DNA of 64,000 bases, from contig JARKIF010000021.1 in assembly GCA_029378245.1 (NCBI GenBank), positions 372,001-436,000 of the forward strand. The letters are read 5' to 3'. The notes under the pieces are model-generated. The model saw only the letters and a list, made by a program, of their open reading frames with translations. It was not told the DNA's origin and did no database searches. Made by a program: the position numbers and the translations under genes. Below are positions 46,051 through 58,075 of the stretch, piece by piece. The DNA comes from Roridomyces roridus (taxonomy: Eukaryota; Basidiomycota; Agaricomycetes; Agaricales; Mycenaceae). Each line of letters starts with the position of its first letter. Within the stretch, counting starts at the first letter, position 1.

Positions 46051-46229
46051 GTCACCTTGTGGAGATACGCATGGTCCGTTATTTTTGTGTGAGGGAGAAG
46101 TACTAGTACTGCTGGCAATACAATTTGGTAGCTTCGAAATGACATGATGATACTGGTAGTAATACAATGGATGCAAAAAACCCCAGAGGAAGACGATGGA
46201 TGGTGAGAGTCAGTGAGAAGTACTTATTA

Positions 46230-46900
46230 TTATGGAGAGAGTGGGAGATCACGGATGAACCGTTTCTTGTATACGGCTGACCACTGGTCCGTGTCGGAAA
46301 TCTCGAAAATCACGTCGACGAGGAATTTAGTGTCGATGGCGCCGTTGATACCCAGACGCTGGAATTGGTATCAAGCCAATCATCAAGTTAAAGACGGACT
46401 GGGACGCACGACACGGGAGTGATTACGGAGATAATAAGCCTCTGAACGGGGACCAAGGAAGCTGGGATGCATTTGGACGGCGTCTGCGGTAGGGATTATC
46501 ATCCCGTCGCGGTCGTTCATGGCAATGTACAGCTGTGAATGAATGAAAGACCGAATGAATGAATCAAACCGACTACGACTAGACCAAGGGAACCCACCGC
46601 ATCGTTCCGTACACATAGAAGCGCGTGCTGCCGGCCCAGAGCCGTCTGGCCTGTAGGGACATTGAGATACCCATTATCAGGGTCATTCATGCGGTCCCGT
46701 CCGTGACTGTGACTGTGGCCGTGGCTGGCACGACCTATGACTACGGGGTCGCCCCCGTCGACGAGGTAGATGGTCTTTGGATCAAACTGCGCAAAGAGCT
46801 TCCCAGTGTGATCGACGTCGGTCGAGGGCGGTGGCGTCAGATGGATGTATTTGCCATTGCCGTTTCTGCTGGGAGTAGGGGAATCCCAATCGCACAGCAT
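46230..46900 (-). CDS. hypothetical protein
   Basis: Unrecognised. Four minus-strand segments join with short introns: MLCDWDSPTPSRNGNGKYIH through LVDGGDP; ARRLWAGSTRFYVYGTMRW; LYIAMNDRDGMIIPTADAVQ through YYLRNHSRV; and RLGINGAIDTKFLVDVIFEI through FIRDLPLSP. The last junction has a good GTGCGT donor and TTCCAG acceptor; the one after YGTMRW is weak. The joined product is about 140-150 residues, with no signal peptide or membrane segment. The coherent joins and open frames are the only support. Confidence 0.42.
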
Positions 46901-48025
46901 GGCAGCGGGCTGTTGGATCTGAACTGCGACGCCTTGTCAGTTAGCGTAGATGTGCAGTCTGAAAAAGACGTACAGGCTAGTTACAGCTTGAATTCGACGC
47001 GTCACTGTCCCTGGCGCCTAGTGTGGGCGTCGTGCCCGTCGTTCTCCAACGATAATAAAGTCGACTCGGCGCGTTCTGTTGAGAGGATATACGAGGAGAG
47101 CGCCCAGGCTCTTTGTGTGTGGCCAGAAGAAACAAAAGGTCAATTACACCGCCTTCGGATGATGGCATATCACCAGCTGATGTCTCACACCACCGACCAG
47201 CGGTTGGCGGGTATAGAGGTGAGATTGTGGTTCCTGTTACTTCCAACCGCTGTTGAACATTTTTTGTGGATCTCTGCCCCTAATCGAGATTCGACTCCTC
47301 TCCGCGTGGATGGTGCGCCAAGCCATCATTTTCTTCTCATTCCTCTCCGAGGACCGAGTCTTCGCCCAGTGCTCCAAACCCAAACCCGCGCCGTCCACTG
47401 TACCTACTTCACATGAATTGGCTCAGTCCGGGACAGCCCTGAAGTTCCCTTCCAATTCACAGATTTAGACCACAAGCGCTCTTCGAAGCTTCACGACCTG
47501 CCACTCTCCCTCTCGACGCGCTCGGGAGTCGGACTGAACAACTCATCTCAACTCGCGGGGAATTCATTATCCACCAGGAACCGCTGTCTCCTGATGACTC
47601 GGAGGTGCGGGAGAAGCCCAAGGAATGCGCAGCCCGTGAGAAGACGACGGCCATGCTTGTCCACCGCCGACGTCGATCTACGTAGGCTGCAATTAGGCCC
47701 GTTATGGCTTCTCCCAGTGCTCGGATTCGGCAGAACTGCTGTTATCGTGATGTCGGCTTGTCGGCGCAACAGCCACGACAGTGGGAACGGGGCTAAAACT
47801 AGCTAGTCAGCTTTCACGCGTGCATCGGCCGCCGCTGTTATTTCTAGAATCCGACCCGACCAGTGCATTTCGCCAAATTCGGGGGCGCGACGGAGCTATT
47901 TACCGACGGACTTCCAGAAGACAAAGTGGCTTCCATCTCGGCTTGCTGTGTATTATAATGGCGGGACCAAAGGTATAGCTACTTGCTTCCCGCCGTCGAC
48001 TCATTGTCCTGGCATCCTAAACACT
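46901..48025. other. intergenic region
   Basis: No supported gene in 1.1 kb. The open frame at 46977-47246 (-) has no family features. Confidence 0.4.
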
Positions 48026-51000
48026 ATGCGCCTCTTTGGCCGCGAGACACCCCGAGTCGCGCTGCGGCCTACGCCCTTTCTCCGCCGGTTGTCGGTGAGT
48101 CGACCTTGCTCATGTCCACACGGAAGAGCTAACCCACGACGCAGGGAGAAGCTTGGCAGCCGCCAGATGTCACCGCGGCGTCGCCCTCCACAGCATCACC
48201 CATCTCGACGACGCAGACATGGGCGCCAGTCAACACCGTCGCCAACCACGACGATGTCCATGAGCTGATCAATAGGATACGTACGTCAAGCCCAATTTTA
48301 TTACCGTGCTCTCTTCATGATACTGCCATGCAGGGTTCCTCTCCTCCATGGGTACGGACGACGACCGGCCTTTGATTTTGGAAGTCTGTGATAGAGTCAA
48401 CAGCGACGCTACTTCGCGTGAGGCTGTCCGCGCACTGAGCCACGAATTCAAGTGAGCCGACGTCGCGCCATGCTCGGGACCGATCGCTAACCGAGGTGAC
48501 AGACACGGATCCGCTGCAGCGCAGCTCTCCGCAGCCCGTGTACGTCCCTTGTTCCCATTCCAATCCCTTACCCATCTAATTCGCTGTGTTACCTCAGCTA
48601 TGGGCTATCCTCCTGCGCAACTCCTCTACTTCATTCGTCGCACAGTCCACCGCCCCTGATTTCTTGGAGACCATCGCCGAAGTGATTCGCTCGCCGCAAA
48701 CTGCACAGGTCGTCAGACATCGGGTTCTTCGGGTTCTTGGGGATGCGGTATACAGCAATCCTGGTAGTGCGTATACTCTTTTCTGACTAAATAAATAAAT
48801 TGAACCGACCCCATCTACAGGCGATGCGTTTCGTGCACTTTGGGTACAGGTCAAGCCGGCTGACCAGCCTGAACATGTACGGCTATCTTTGCGTCGAATT
48901 TCATCAACCTTTCACTAATTTATTCTGTAGGGCTCGCCATACAACGACCACGACGCGACTCTCCGGCCATCTTTGCGCCATCAGTTCCGCCCACAATCTA
49001 TTCTCGATCGACTCAGTCCCCCGGCCAATTCGTACGGATATCAGGGTATCGACTCGAGATTCCCGTACGAATGGGAGGCGCCACCGCCCTCGTATGAAGC
49101 TTCTACTGGAACTTTCATTAGTACCAGCAGCGGCAACGATAGCACTCCTTCTAGCCCCGTCAGCCCCTCCTCGGCCCGGTCCTCTGTGCAACAGATTCAG
49201 TCTCAGGAAAGACGCACATCATCTCAGTCCGACTATTCCGACACGTTTTTGGATATTGAGAGTGATGGAGAAGGGGATGATGGGGTGGGTGACTCGGTAT
49301 CGTCGGAGGCGTGGAGTATCGTCGCGTTGAGGTCGGCATCGCCCCCGTCAAATTCGTCGACCAGTTCGAGTTCGAGTTCGCATCAGGCTATGCCCGTCGC
49401 TGCGCCTCCGCCTGTTCCTGTACCTGTCACTGTCCAAGCGCATGCGCATGAACAGCTGATGGTGGTTAACACGCCCCCGAGAGGACCCAGGCTGAAAATC
49501 AGTACCCCGAGGCTGCGTCAGGGCAATGCCTCGGCTTCGCCTTCACCAGTGTCGGTAAGTCCTTCGATTGCTCTTCTCCGAGGTGGGACGTTATATCTTA
49601 CTTATATATGTACAGTCGCCCGAGTCGCCGACGCCGAATACCGCTCGACCCGGTGGGACTCCCATTCGACGGCTTCGTGAGTGCACTCAACCCAATATTT
49701 ATTTGTACAGAGGATGCTGATTCCTGTGGTAGCTCCCATTGGACCGGCCAACGTGAACCGTACGCCGACTTTGCCAGCAGCCGAGACTCTACCACCCCTT
49801 CCGTCGTTGCATTTCCAATCCTTTTCGGTGAATGAGCAATCAGTTCCCTTTCCGATACCCGCAGCTCGCCGTCTACGTGAGCATTCTCGTCCTTTTGTCT
49901 GTATCTTCTCGCTCACACTTGGAATTTAGCTCTCATCCAGGCAGGTGGCAGCAGGACGAATATACCTCACGAGATATCTGTACCGTCTTCGTCTTCACCC
50001 CGTCGGAAATCTACCCCGGCCAGTCCCTTTCACAAGGAAAAGGGAATATATCTGGTGCGACTTTCAAACCCATCGCCTAGGATCTCACTCATTCCCCGCA
50101 CAGTGTACTTTCCGATACCTAAAGAGCGTAGCCTCGGACGACCAACATCGTGGTGCCCTCGCGAGTCTCCAAGTGTTCAAACGTGTCATGGGCGATATCG
50201 ACACAGTCTCCTCTCTGGTGTATTCCTGGAAATACCGGGATACTTTGATCCAGGTTTCAAACACCCTGGGTGTGGCGGAGGACCCGGAACTCAAGGATGC
50301 GTTAGAGGAAGATCAAGCTGGGGTGGCTGATATCTTGTTGGATGTTTTGTACTCCCCTGCGGATGAGGCGGCCGTGTTGGCGCTTGATGGGGACGCAGCG
50401 CAATCTGTGCTTGATATCGTTCAAGACGTGAGTCTCTCTCTCTTGTGATCCAGTTTAATCTAACTGCGCGACCATGTAGACACTCGACAGGGCACTTTTG
50501 AACTCTCGAGAAGCTACATCCAAAGCGCGAAGGCTCATCGGCAAGCTGGCGAAAGCGTGCAATAAGCTGCCTTCGTCCCTCATCATATCTGGAGTAACGG
50601 ACCGAGACGAGGATGCTTCTTTTTCTGGGGGCTTTGGTGACGTCTACAAAGCCATTTACCGAGGCAAACCGGTCGCATTGAAGAAAATGCGGATGTTTCA
50701 GACTACGGACCAGCAGGATATACGTCGTGTCAGTCTTTACTCGAATGTTTTTTCCAAGCGAATCAAATTGACCATCTTTCCACAGAAATTCTTCCGAGAG
50801 GCTCTGACTTGGAAACGCCTCTCTCATGCATATATCATGCCGCTTATCGGTATTGACACGGAGAGTTTTCCCTCGTGTCTTTCCATGGTTTCGCCGTGGA
50901 TGAAGAATGGCACGGTCGTCAAATACCTGTCGGGCATTTCGGACCCTTTGCAGCGACAGAGGACTGTCGATCGCTTGATCCAGGAAATCGCTCAAGGACT

Positions 51001-52820
51001 GGCTTTTCTGCATGACCAAAAGGTCGTACATGGGGATCTTCGAGGGGTGCGTTCGACTTTTTCATTCATTCATGAATATGAACGCTGATTTTTTATCAAG
51101 TCGAACATCTTAGTTGACGACGATGGGCACGCACAATTGGCGGATTTCGGGCTCACCGTCCTATCAGACTCCACCACTACCCAGACCAATAACGGCGCGG
51201 GAAGTGTACGGTGGATGGCTCCAGAAGCTCTACATCCCGAGGCTTGTGGGCTTCCCGACTTTGTTCGCAGACCGCCGAGCGATATTTATGCCTTTGGTTG
51301 TGTGTGTCTCGAGGTGAGTTACGCCTCCTTCCATGTAGTTGTCACCGCAGATCTGACTCAACCTGTTTTTCTAGCTGTATACTGGGTACCCGCCATTTCA
51401 TCATGAGCTTCTGCATGACGCCCCAGTTATGCTTCAAGTCATGGCGCGGTGTCGGCCCAGCCGTCCAGCAGGGCACGTTATCCCAGACCAGATTTGGAAT
51501 ATCATGCAACGATGTTGGGCACATGAATATGCTCAGCGTCCCAGTATCATTGACATCGTCTTGGAATTGGGTGTTTCTCAGATCAATGCAGGTATGCTTT
51601 GTTGTGTGTTTGAACCAGTCGAGTTGATTGCTGAGCGTGTTTTCTCATAGACGATGGGATGGATGTTGATTCCCCGGACATCCGGGAAGACGTTTGGATG
51701 AATTCACCCAGTGCTGATTCGGACGACCAATACGAAGGCTGGGTCGCACGGGCCGTTTCACCACTCACCGAATTCATCGACATGGCAGTCAATCCCCGAC
51801 ATCATTATCTCGATCTTCAAGAAATCGCCGACGGCCCTGGTGGGACGACGCTGTACGTCGCAAGGCTGGCAGAGGACAGGTACGAAGAGCTGACACTGCC
51901 CGACTCCATTCGGGCGGGGGATCAAAAGAACATTCAAGCCCGGCGTCCGACGTTCGTAGCTATCAAGGCTGTTCCTATAATGCCTACGGGCAGCGCGAAG
52001 CTCGTTGAGGTGCTGAGGGAGTTGCGGACCATGCGGGGTGTTGAGTGTGGGAATATTCTGGGGATGGATGCGTTGTACGTCGACCCTGTGGAGGACCAGC
52101 TTTGGATTCGGATGGAGCTCATGACGAGGACACTTTCGAGTGTTGTTGCGCTCAATGCGGCTGGTTTGATTCTCTCCGATCGGATTATCGCTGGGTGTAT
52201 CAAAGATGTACGTTGGCCTCGTTCTTGTCCTTGTGGTTGGAACTGACGCAATGCACAGATTTTGTTGGCACTCGAAAATCTCGCTGCGAATGGTGTCACA
52301 CCGAGGGATTTACGCGCAGAGAACGTGCTGATCAACAGCGAGGGCGTGTTGAAACTAAGTACGATTCCTGTACCTCCTGCAATCTGGACCACAGACTGAC
52401 GACATTCCAGCGAACCTCGCGCATACGATTCAAATCCGCGAATTAGAAACTTCCTGGCGACCGAGATTCTCGGGGCCGAGGTCACTCGGTGCGCTCGTAC
52501 GGGAACTGGCTTCTGGCCGTCGTCCACCGCTCAGCGCTGAAAGACACAACACGGAGGACTGGCTATCGCATCCCTCGCTAGCCAGCCGCAGCCCGTCGTT
52601 CCACGAGTTTATACGGATGTGCGAGGATTTCGATGTGAGAAATTCGGGATACCGCAAGCTCATTGAGGTGCGTTTATTCCCTTGCCTTACCTTCGGGGCT
52701 GATTGGTTTGTATAGACTTCTTTCGTACAAAACGCATGTGAGAGGCCGGCTCTTGCCCAGCTTTTGGTGCAGTGTACTGCTTTCGAGGGTCGGCTCCGCG
52801 AACAAAGGCGTCGGGGGTGA
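48026..52820 (+). CDS. VHS domain - TKL kinase - STE20-like pseudokinase fusion
   Basis: The N-terminus (MRLFGRETPRVALRPTPFL) and a linker lead to a VHS/ENTH-like helical domain (about 48145-48930): TTQTWAPVNTVANHDDVHEL, 'LILEVCDRVNSDATSREAV', 'LWAILLRNSSTSFVAQ' and 'VLRVLGDAVYSNP'. VHS domains bind sorting signals or ubiquitin on endosomes. A Ser/Pro-rich linker follows; its exon borders (49616-50103) are uncertain. Helices (YLKSVASDDQHRGALASLQV) then precede a TKL kinase with SGGFGDVYKA, VALKK, HGDLRGSNILV, LADFGLT and RWMAPE, all intact. After DDGMDVDSPD a second kinase-like domain keeps VAIKAVP and TPRDLRAENVLI. Where DFG should be it has TNLAH, so it is probably a pseudokinase; it ends ACERPALAQLL. 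The right-edge paralogue repeats the VHS-linker-kinase order, which supports one gene rather than two. Confidence 0.85.
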
Positions 52821-53041
52821 AGAAAAGAGAATTAATCGTATCGTAATGTTAATAATAACTAGCATCGGACTTTTGAACACACGCTGCATACCACTTTGTA
52901 TTGAATAACACATAATGTTTCCATGTCTCCGCTTTCCGCGTTCAGGCATGAGAAATATATCAAGTGGTCAGTGCGTGAGAAGATGGTTGGATAAAGGTTG
53001 ACGCCGACTGATCCTCATCTCCTCTTGCCACGTTCTCCACC

Positions 53042-53910
53042 ATGAGAATCCTGAATCTTTACAGTTCGTGACGGTCCCCTGGCTTGACATACTCCAAGCT
53101 GAATACCCTGTCTAGACCTCGGGCTCGTTCTCTCGGTCATACAGTTGTCCGTCGCCGGGTGGACGGTAGCTCGCATGCCCACCGGCAGTCAAGGCGACGA
53201 GCCTGAGAGTTCCATCAGTACGAGCATCCTTCCTCCGAGTGAGATTCGACTCATGACTTTCTATTCACTGCATAGATTATCGTGACTTTTTGGAGTATAA
53301 TCTCCTTGGCGCAGTGTACAGTATCTTCATTTGGGCCATGCTGTACGCCTCACTCTTGTTGTCCAGGATTTTCACATTCATTCCACTCTAGCATTTTCAT
53401 AGCTCGCTGGAAACGCGGACAACCACAACAGAAGCGCGCCGGCACCCACTTTCTGGTGGTACAAATTTATATTGTGTACCGCATCTTCCTTGGTAAGATA
53501 CCGGCCCAACTCACACATACGCATGTTCCCTGATTCCATTGGCAGTAATGCTTGTCGCCTTCAGAAAACCCACCCCCGAATTCACAGCCATGGCCACCCA
53601 TTGTCTGCGCGGGGTCGCCTTCCTCTCGGGTACCTGCGCTCCGCTTGGGGTAGCTGTTGTGTTTCCTGTTGTCGAGCTCTTGCTGGGTGAGCTAGCCTGG
53701 GTGCCTCATCCCCCTGCTCAGTACTGATGCATATGCACAGCCGGTGCGATCGCTTTTCTCATCCGGAATCGGGCCATTGCGAGACACGGCAGGGCTCAGG
53801 TCGACATGCCGCCGCCGCCGCCCAAGCTCGTTCCTGCCTGGACGCTGGGCGAAATTATGGGGTTGGATGATGATGAGCAGGAAGAGGGCTCCGTCGGTCT
53901 CAAGGTTTGA
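53042..53910 (+). pseudogene. multi-pass membrane protein family, copy D (5' end doubtful)
   Basis: Blocks in order are LDLGLVLSVIQLSVAGWTVA, MPTGSQGDEPESS, DYRDFLEYNLLGAVYSIFIW, AMLYASLLFIFIARWKRG, GTHFLVVQIYIVYRIFL, VMLVAFRKPTPEFTAMATHC, LRGVAFLSGTCAPLG, VAVVFPVVELLLG, AGAIAFLIRNRAIARHGRAQ, VDMPPPPPKLVPAWTLGEIM and a final GLKV. Introns are placed as in copy C. DNA identity to copy B is high, including the upstream flank (CAGTGCGTGAGAAGATGGTT). As in copy B, an in-frame TGA (AAGCTGAAT) lies just before the first membrane block. The N-terminus is therefore broken, or another start is used. Confidence 0.5.
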
Positions 53911-54342
53911 TTTCGAGTTTTGTCTACGGACCACCACTGTCTTTTCACTTCTTTGAATAAATGTTGGCTCGATGTGAGTACTCGGCGGGGAAGAATCAGG
54001 CGCCGAGGATATCGCTGTATGCATTCAATATTCCCAATTAGAATCAATGCAAGTAGATAACACCCAAAAGTGGTTTATCCTTTGCGACGTCGACCTCTTG
54101 GACAACTCGAGAATCTTGCGAGAATCATAAGATACTTAGGCTGAAGTTCAACTTGGCAGCTTTAAAAAGTGCCCGACGAAACAGAGCTCAATCAGGACAC
54201 ATTGGAGCGGGAGACATCGGTGATCCGCGCGCCGCCGCATCAATCTTTCACTCACACCACCATCGTCTCTGCAGTCCAGGCGAGTAACAGTCCTCCCTCG
54301 CTCTCGGATCTCATCCAATGCTCCCTCTCGAGCCTCCAACAG
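53911..54342. other. intergenic region
   Basis: The in-frame open region before the F-box ATG begins with non-ATG codons. No other feature seen. Confidence 0.4.
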
Positions 54343-55321
54343 ATGTCAGAACCCGTTCGCGCACCAATCCTACCGCCGGAGCTGGAGCAAGCCATCTTTG
54401 AAGTGGCTGCATACGAGGAGCCACCGTGTGTCCCGCGACTAATGCTGGTGGCCTGGCGCGTCAAGAAATGGTCAGGACTCGTTGCATCCGAATATCTCTC
54501 ACTTATTTCTTCAGGGTCGAGCGATATCTATATCGGATTCTCCTCTTCAGCGACGTCCCATCACCGGGTCTGCATGGAGTCTACGCATACCCGTATGACG
54601 CCTCCGAAGATGAGGACGAAATCCTCCTCCATACGCACATTACCTCTCTTCCAATTGATCTCCTCAAGAGCTCGGTCCAACATCTCTGTGTGAGGGACTA
54701 CAGCGAGCTGACGCAATTTTTACTTTCCACCTGCTCCTCTGTCGAGGACTTTTGGGGATCCCCACTCGGTGAACACGAGCGCTTGGGCAGCCTCCCGTTG
54801 AAACGTCTCCACTGCTCACTCTTCGACGTATTCGAGCCCACACCGGTCGACTTCTCCCATGCTTTGTTCTCCCACGTAACACATCTGGAGATTTTTGACC
54901 GCAGCATGACGGTGGACCTCCCGTCCTGGTCTGGTCTCGCTTCCATTCCGCACCTAACTCATCTCGCCTTGGATGAGGTAGATTTCCTCTCCATCGTTTC
55001 GGAGCTATTAGGCATGTGTGCATCCCTCCGTGTCTTGATAATTCTCGTACCCGCTTCGTCGACGATTCCCGATGTGTCGCTAGACTTTAGGCGGGATCCG
55101 CGCTTGGTTGTCATGCAATGCAGCGAATATATCAAGGATTGGCACATGGGCGCTTTGACGGGTGTCGATTTCTGGTCACGGGCGGAGGATTTTGTCGAGA
55201 AGCGGAGGGCGGGAGAGGTCGATCGTAAGTCCTAAACATCCGCATCCTTTTCTTCATTTGACTAGCTTTTCTAGGTTTGCAGTGCGTTATCGAGGTGGAT
55301 GCAAGTACACTTCTTCCGTGA
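54343..55321 (+). CDS. F-box-like protein
   Basis: The start is MSEPVRAPILPPELEQAIFE. Exon 1 ends in LVAWRVKKW, joined to VERYLYRILLFSDV across an intron (54471-54514). Exon 2 runs to a GTAAGT donor, and a 47-base last exon ends RLQCVIEVDASTLLP. The total is 294 residues. The IFEVAAYEEP and LVAWRVKKWVERYLYR pattern is typical of short agaricomycete F-box-like proteins. The middle has LKSSVQHLCVRDYSELTQFL and leucine motifs (VTHLEIFDRS, IPHLTHLALD). Family role: SCF adaptor. Confidence 0.76.
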
Positions 55322-55768
55322 TGTGTATGTACATACTTGGTTTTATTTCTCGCTCGGCACTGGCGGGTTCCACGATTTCGTTTCAATCCACGATTTCGTT
55401 TCAAACATTTCCATCTGCCACGTGGCCGCGAGCCCATCCGTTCGATTGCGCTCTATACAATCACAACATCGTCGCATCGACTACTTAGTAACAGTGTGGG
55501 TGCAGATTCAATGTGTTCTTGTCTTGCATCTTCTCCTATCTTCTCATGTCTTTACCGGATCTAGACTCAAGTGAAGTCTCCATTTTCTCTTCACAACCTC
55601 ACGTCCATTGTGCCGAGGCCACTAAATCGAGACCTCCGAAGACGACCACCGCCTACGAAACCTCAAACGAAATCTACCCCTGATCATGAATGTCGATCCT
55701 GACTTGATGTCGATGATGCCTCAAGAACAGAACGGCTACGACTCTGTAGAAACGACAATCTCCCCGCC
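55322..55768. other. intergenic region
   Basis: It contains a short direct repeat CACGATTTCGTTTCAA (about 55372 and 55390). An ATG at 55686 opens a short frame (MNVDPDLMSMMPQEQNG) that is out of frame with the next gene and may be an upstream reading frame or an alternative first exon. Confidence 0.4.
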
Positions 55769-57326
55769 ATGGGACACATGTATGCCGAGCCAGCTCCTCA
55801 GCGTTCGGGTGTCTGGGTCGTTCTTACCGGTGTGGCGATCGTGTTTGCCATCCTCCTCATTACTGCAGGCGTCCTCGTCGAAGTTTTCGTAATCGGCACA
55901 TACCAGCTCGACGCTGTCAACCGCGCTATACTCACGACGGCGCCTCTGAATCGTATTCTTACGATTGCTCATTGGTCGTCCAACGTCTTCTCCATGACGG
56001 TCCCCGTAACGACTGGATTGAGCGCCTATTTTTTCGCGGGGAGGTGGCGATGTGAATATGCCGACGCCATACCAGTGAGTGATTCTGTCTCTTTCTGTCC
56101 TCGCGACTAAGGGCATTTGGCAGACTCGCTATTATGATTCCCACTCTCAAAGGTGCGGGTCTCGTATCCCTGTGGAATAGCGCCAGCTATATTGCTGGGC
56201 GTGGAAGCATCCCAGGCGGGACCAACCTCGCGAGACCTCCCATCTGCGACACGCCGTCTCCCTCGTTATCTTCCTCCTCGTCCTGGGCTACGCACTTAGC
56301 GGGGTGGAAACCTGGCTCGGCGCAACCTCCACTGCTTTCCTGTATCCCCTCACGACAATCGGCCCAGGGACCGGCTCGCGATATCAGTTCTCAGCGGGCT
56401 CATAGCTGGGTGCGTGTACTTTATTTATCGGGCTTGGCTTTCGTCTCATACAATCACGCAGGAGCGGCGGTAATGGGATGGCCCAGGCACCGCGGTACAA
56501 TACGATGAATGGCTTTTCAACTGAGACCGTCATCGCATTTACCAACGACGCAACGGCCATCATGGTCCCCCCAGCTTTACAACTTCATCCGTGTGTACGT
56601 TCTGCAGTCTTGATAACCTGCGACGTGAAATCGCTCAACGTGACATACCACTACTTCAACAGCAGCTACACGCTTCTCGGCAGCGAGCCGACGAACGTTG
56701 ACCAAGCGTGGCGTGTTGAAGACGGCTCATGGGCCGTCGTGTACTACGGCACTGCGCCTATCGATACCGGACTGTACTCGGGCAACTACACGGAAGCGTT
56801 CGCTAAACAGTTGTCGTCAATCAGCTTGGCTAGTATGAGTCATGACGGCCTACGTCGTCGAGGAGGCACCTGTCCTCGAGTCTGAACCCACCGTGACGTA
56901 CATCGGTTCCTGGCTTCCTATTGCGCCGTTCTTGCTATTGATCCTCATCCCGGTCATATACGCGTACGTACTTCATCTCGTCCATCCGCTGATTACAGCT
57001 CAACCACTGCCAGCATCGGTGTCACTGTGATCACCCTCCTCGCCGTCATCGAACACAGCAGGTCCCCACATGCTGAATTTGCGCGCGGAATCCTCGTCGA
57101 ACCTGCTACGGTACGTTTCTATATTTCTTTCCAATTCACTCCCCCTCATTTCACGCCATAGGTGGTCTCGGCGGCATGGGTTCCGGAAGCAGCCAGACGT
57201 TTGGCTGCGCGTACCATGCTTGAGCTGTTTGGCAATGAGACGTCGGAAGATCGGTTGGTGCTTGCGGTGGATCGTGTGCCCGATGGGTCGCCTGTTATGC
57301 GACAGCGGCGTGCACTGTCGAGATGA
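55769..57326 (+). pseudogene. agaricomycete multi-pass membrane protein, frameshifted
   Basis: The N-terminal part is intact: SGVWVVLTGVAIVFAILL, WSSNVFSMTVPVTTGLSAYF and GRW. Then, after an intron, LKGAGLVSLWNSASYIAG and GGTNLARP. The conserved membrane segment LRHAVSLVIFLLVLGYALSG with VETWLGATSTAFLYPLTT follows in another frame (break near 56240). The next block (SGGNGMAQAPRYNTMNGF, YTLLGSEPTNVDQAW) is in a third frame (break near 56390). The block AYVVEEAPVLESEPTVTYIG shifts again near 56845. No short GT...AG intron of the right length repairs these breaks. The C-terminal exons are normal (LAVIEHSRSPHAEFARG, VPEAARRLAARTMLELFG, ending RRALSR). It is either a recent pseudogene or a region of base-level sequence error. 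Function of the family is unknown. Confidence 0.55.
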
Positions 57327-58038
57327 TTGTATTGGAGACAAGGAAATTGCGGGAAGTCCACGAATATCATTGCACAACCCTGTAAATCAATTTCCGCGAG
57401 TTCCGTGAATCCTAGGCTGGAAGTGCTGGAAGTTGAGATTTGGTTGAGACAAGGTTGAGACGGTGACTGGTTGTGTGACCAAGTTTGGACGAAGTCGTGA
57501 CACAGTGATTGCCGCGAACTGGATCCGGATGACTAATCTCCTCTCTCTCCTCCACCTTGGTCTTGCGATGGCTGCGCAACTCATTACCACTATAATGCGT
57601 TGAGAGCCTTTCTTCATCTTCATTTCTTCATGAATATCTGGACGACTTCCCTCCAGTCAGCTGAAGACTCAAGTGCTGCCAGTGGCGCTGTACTGCGACT
57701 GTCTGAGGCGCAGACAAGGTCTTGAGCTGTATGTGACGTATACTACTCTTTCGACTGCTAAGTATCTCTTTGGTGACATCCAGTCTCGACAAATCTCGTG
57801 TTCTCTCAGAATGAGATTCAAATTCCTTTTGGTGCCGGGCCCGAGCTCAAACGCGCCTTGGGAAAAGCCGGTTCCCCATTACGATGCATCACGGCCTGGC
57901 CACTGGCCAGGGAGGTACTATTAGTGTTCCGTCATCAACGAATGATGCGCCACAGTGATCAATCGGCGTCTCCTTTTGCGAATAGCGGCCGCCGTCATTG
58001 CCGCCGCACTAACGCGGTGTCGACCCTCATTCACGTTT
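57327..58038. other. intergenic region before the P450 gene
   Basis: No supported gene between the membrane-protein stop and the P450 promoter. Confidence 0.45.
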
Positions 58039-58045
58039 ATAAATC
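58039..58045 (+). promoter_or_regulatory. TATA box of the P450 gene
   Basis: TATAAAT, 37 bases before the ATG at 58076. Confidence 0.5.
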
Positions 58046-58075
58046 GAAACATGCTCTCCCCCAACCGCAACCTCC

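Noticed and set aside
45509..46092. Open frames over the tandem repeat array
   Set aside because: Frames differ between units and unit lengths are not multiples of three, so coding is unlikely.
49355..49380. Short CGAGTT repeats that look like a small tandem array
   Set aside because: They encode the Ser-rich part of the VHS-kinase linker and are explained by coding.
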